NCBI GenBank assembly: GCA_035353395.1
Contig: DAOPZL010000039.1
Coordinates: 1 to 27,217, forward strand
Length of the DNA: 27,217 nt
Reading direction: 5' to 3'
Source: UBA1801 sp035353395
GTDB lineage: Bacteria; Acidobacteriota; Holophagae; Holophagales; Holophagaceae
Positions 26,589-27,217 of this stretch are shown piece after piece (the stretch's first letter is position 1; each line of letters opens with the position of its first letter). The position numbers and the translations under genes are program-made. The notes under the pieces were generated by a model. That model was not told the DNA's origin. It ran no database searches and saw nothing but the letters and a program-made list of their open reading frames with translations.

Positions 26589-26777
26589 CTAAAGGAACAT
26601 CGCCCGGAGGGCCGGGACGATCTCCTTCGTCCGGAAGAAGGCGGCGTAGAGGATGTAGAACCATCCGCAGAAGAAGTGGAACAGCCCCCACCAGAACGAG
26701 TGGTTGAGGGCGGCGGAGACGATGACGGCGCACACCGAGCCGAGCCCTATGCATCCTCCGGATCTCTTCCTGCTCAT
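26589..26777 (-). CDS. Small hydrophobic membrane protein
   Basis: This is a 62-residue protein with a basic start (MSRKRSGG) and two membrane helices (about 9-26 and 28-46), rich in Trp, Phe and Tyr (NHSFWWGLFHFFCGWFYILYAAFF). It ends RTKEIVPALRAMFL. The ATG at 26777 is preceded by AGGGGAG a few bases upstream, which is why I reject the longer reading from 26843. The aromatic-rich, two-helix layout resembles small uncharacterised inner-membrane proteins; I cannot name a function. It is first in a probable two-gene unit with the 153-residue protein and faces away from the AT-rich region upstream. Confidence 0.7.
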   Translation of the reverse strand: MSRKRSGGCIGLGSVCAVIVSAALNHSFWWGLFHFFCGWFYILYAAFFRTKEIVPALRAMFL

Positions 26778-26884
26778 GATCTCCCCTGCGCGAAGTCCCG
26801 GCAGGACCCCTTCCAGCAGGATACCCGTTCCGGGGTCCCGCACGCTCGATCCCGCATCCCGGCGAACGGCGGTTCGTGGAATCC

Positions 26885-27065
26885 GTATTTAATATATTAT
26901 GTATTTATTATATGCAATTTAAATATTTATAAACGTTTTCTCGTATTTCCGACGACTTTTGCTGATCATTCGATCGATTAGAGTTTGGATTTGCGCACAT
27001 TATTGCAATTTCAAACATTAAATTCATTAAAGTTTCCACTTCCTGCTGTCGATATTTCCTTTGTA
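26885..27065. promoter_or_regulatory. Strongly AT-rich intergenic segment
   Basis: Starting near 26885 the sequence changes abruptly to runs of A and T, including the palindrome TAATATATTA and many TATA-like words. This contrasts with the GC-rich genes on both sides. On the minus strand TATAAT (26912 to 26907) could drive the two small membrane-protein genes. No ORF with coding character spans it. It could be a promoter/UP-element region, a silencer-bound foreign segment or a deletion scar. Confidence 0.5.
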
Positions 27066-27077
27066 AGGAATGCCATT

Positions 27078-27217
27078 GTGCCTTTATTCACCCTCAGATG
27101 TGACGCGTCATGCTTCTTTGATCGCCTTCGAAACCACGCGGCGCCCGCCATTCTTTTTACAAGCGGGGGCCTGGTCACGGGCGTCGCATCCGGGAGCTGG
27201 CTGCGGGGGCTCCTGGG
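27078..27217 (+). CDS. Possible start of a further gene (partial)
   Basis: A GTG at 27078 is preceded by AAGGA at 7 bases. The frame stays open to the right edge: 46 complete codons starting VPLFTLRCDASCFF and continuing into a hydrophobic stretch AILFTSGGLVTGVASGSWLRGLLG. Third positions become GC-rich towards the edge, as in the coding regions of this window. A second frame from ATG 27070 is also open, but its ribosome site has zero spacing. No family is recognisable. Confidence 0.33.
   Translation, partial: MPLFTLRCDASCFFDRLRNHAAPAILFTSGGLVTGVASGSWLRGLL

Noticed and set aside
26885..27100. Replication origin in the AT-rich segment
   Set aside because: Only one near-match to a DnaA box was seen (TTATTCACC near 27085), and no dnaA, dnaN or gidA neighbour is present.

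Overview
The window is chromosomal DNA from a GC-rich, Gram-negative-type bacterium. Lipoprotein signals and an MCE (PqiABC) envelope transport operon imply an outer membrane. Pyruvate:ferredoxin oxidoreductase beside rubrerythrin and bacteriohemerythrin suggests an anaerobic or oxygen-sensitive metabolism. The protein styles would fit Acidobacteriota of the Holophaga/Geothrix type, but that placement is an inference from memory of families, not a search result. I see no insertion sequence, prophage, CRISPR array, tRNA or rRNA.

Layout from left to right. (1) 2-127: tail of an unknown gene, converging on rho (173-1474, minus), which lies downstream of an alpha/beta-hydrolase gene (minus). (2) 2591-6031: a plus-strand operon of two half-size pqiA genes, pqiB with three MCE domains, and pqiC lipoprotein, every junction a 4-base ATGA overlap. 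It ends tail-to-tail, overlapping a sixA-like phosphatase gene (minus). (3) 6626-8155: a DECD-variant DEAD-box RNA helicase, converging on a two-TM potassium channel with RCK domains (minus). (4) 9451-14073 (minus): a complete branched-chain amino acid or related amide ABC transporter in the order livK, livH, livM, livG, livF, with a terminator-like hairpin and an AT-rich palindrome between livK and livH. (5) A 657-base gap without a supported gene, then a glyoxalase-like gene overlapping a small membrane zinc-ribbon gene (plus). (6) Class II fructose-bisphosphate aldolase (minus), divergent from an isopropylmalate/homocitrate-synthase-like enzyme (plus), which converges on an amidohydrolase (minus). 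(7) nifJ (minus, with a near-perfect intrinsic terminator) divergent from rubrerythrin, then guaB and a bacteriohemerythrin gene (plus). (8) Two small minus-strand membrane-protein genes, then a strikingly AT-rich stretch and the possible start of another gene at the right edge.

How the genes fit together. Central carbon metabolism is represented by aldolase and PFOR. Amino-acid supply is represented by Liv uptake and a Claisen-type synthase. PFOR is normally damaged by oxygen; rubrerythrin removes peroxide and hemerythrin binds O2, so that neighbourhood is functionally coherent. Most genes belong to well-known families. The least explained material is regulatory and structural: mutually exclusive hairpins before guaB, the livK-livH intergenic elements, a compact three-way-junction fold in the nifJ leader, possible leaderless starts, and several small unrecognised membrane proteins. 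I found no convincing wholly new multi-gene system.
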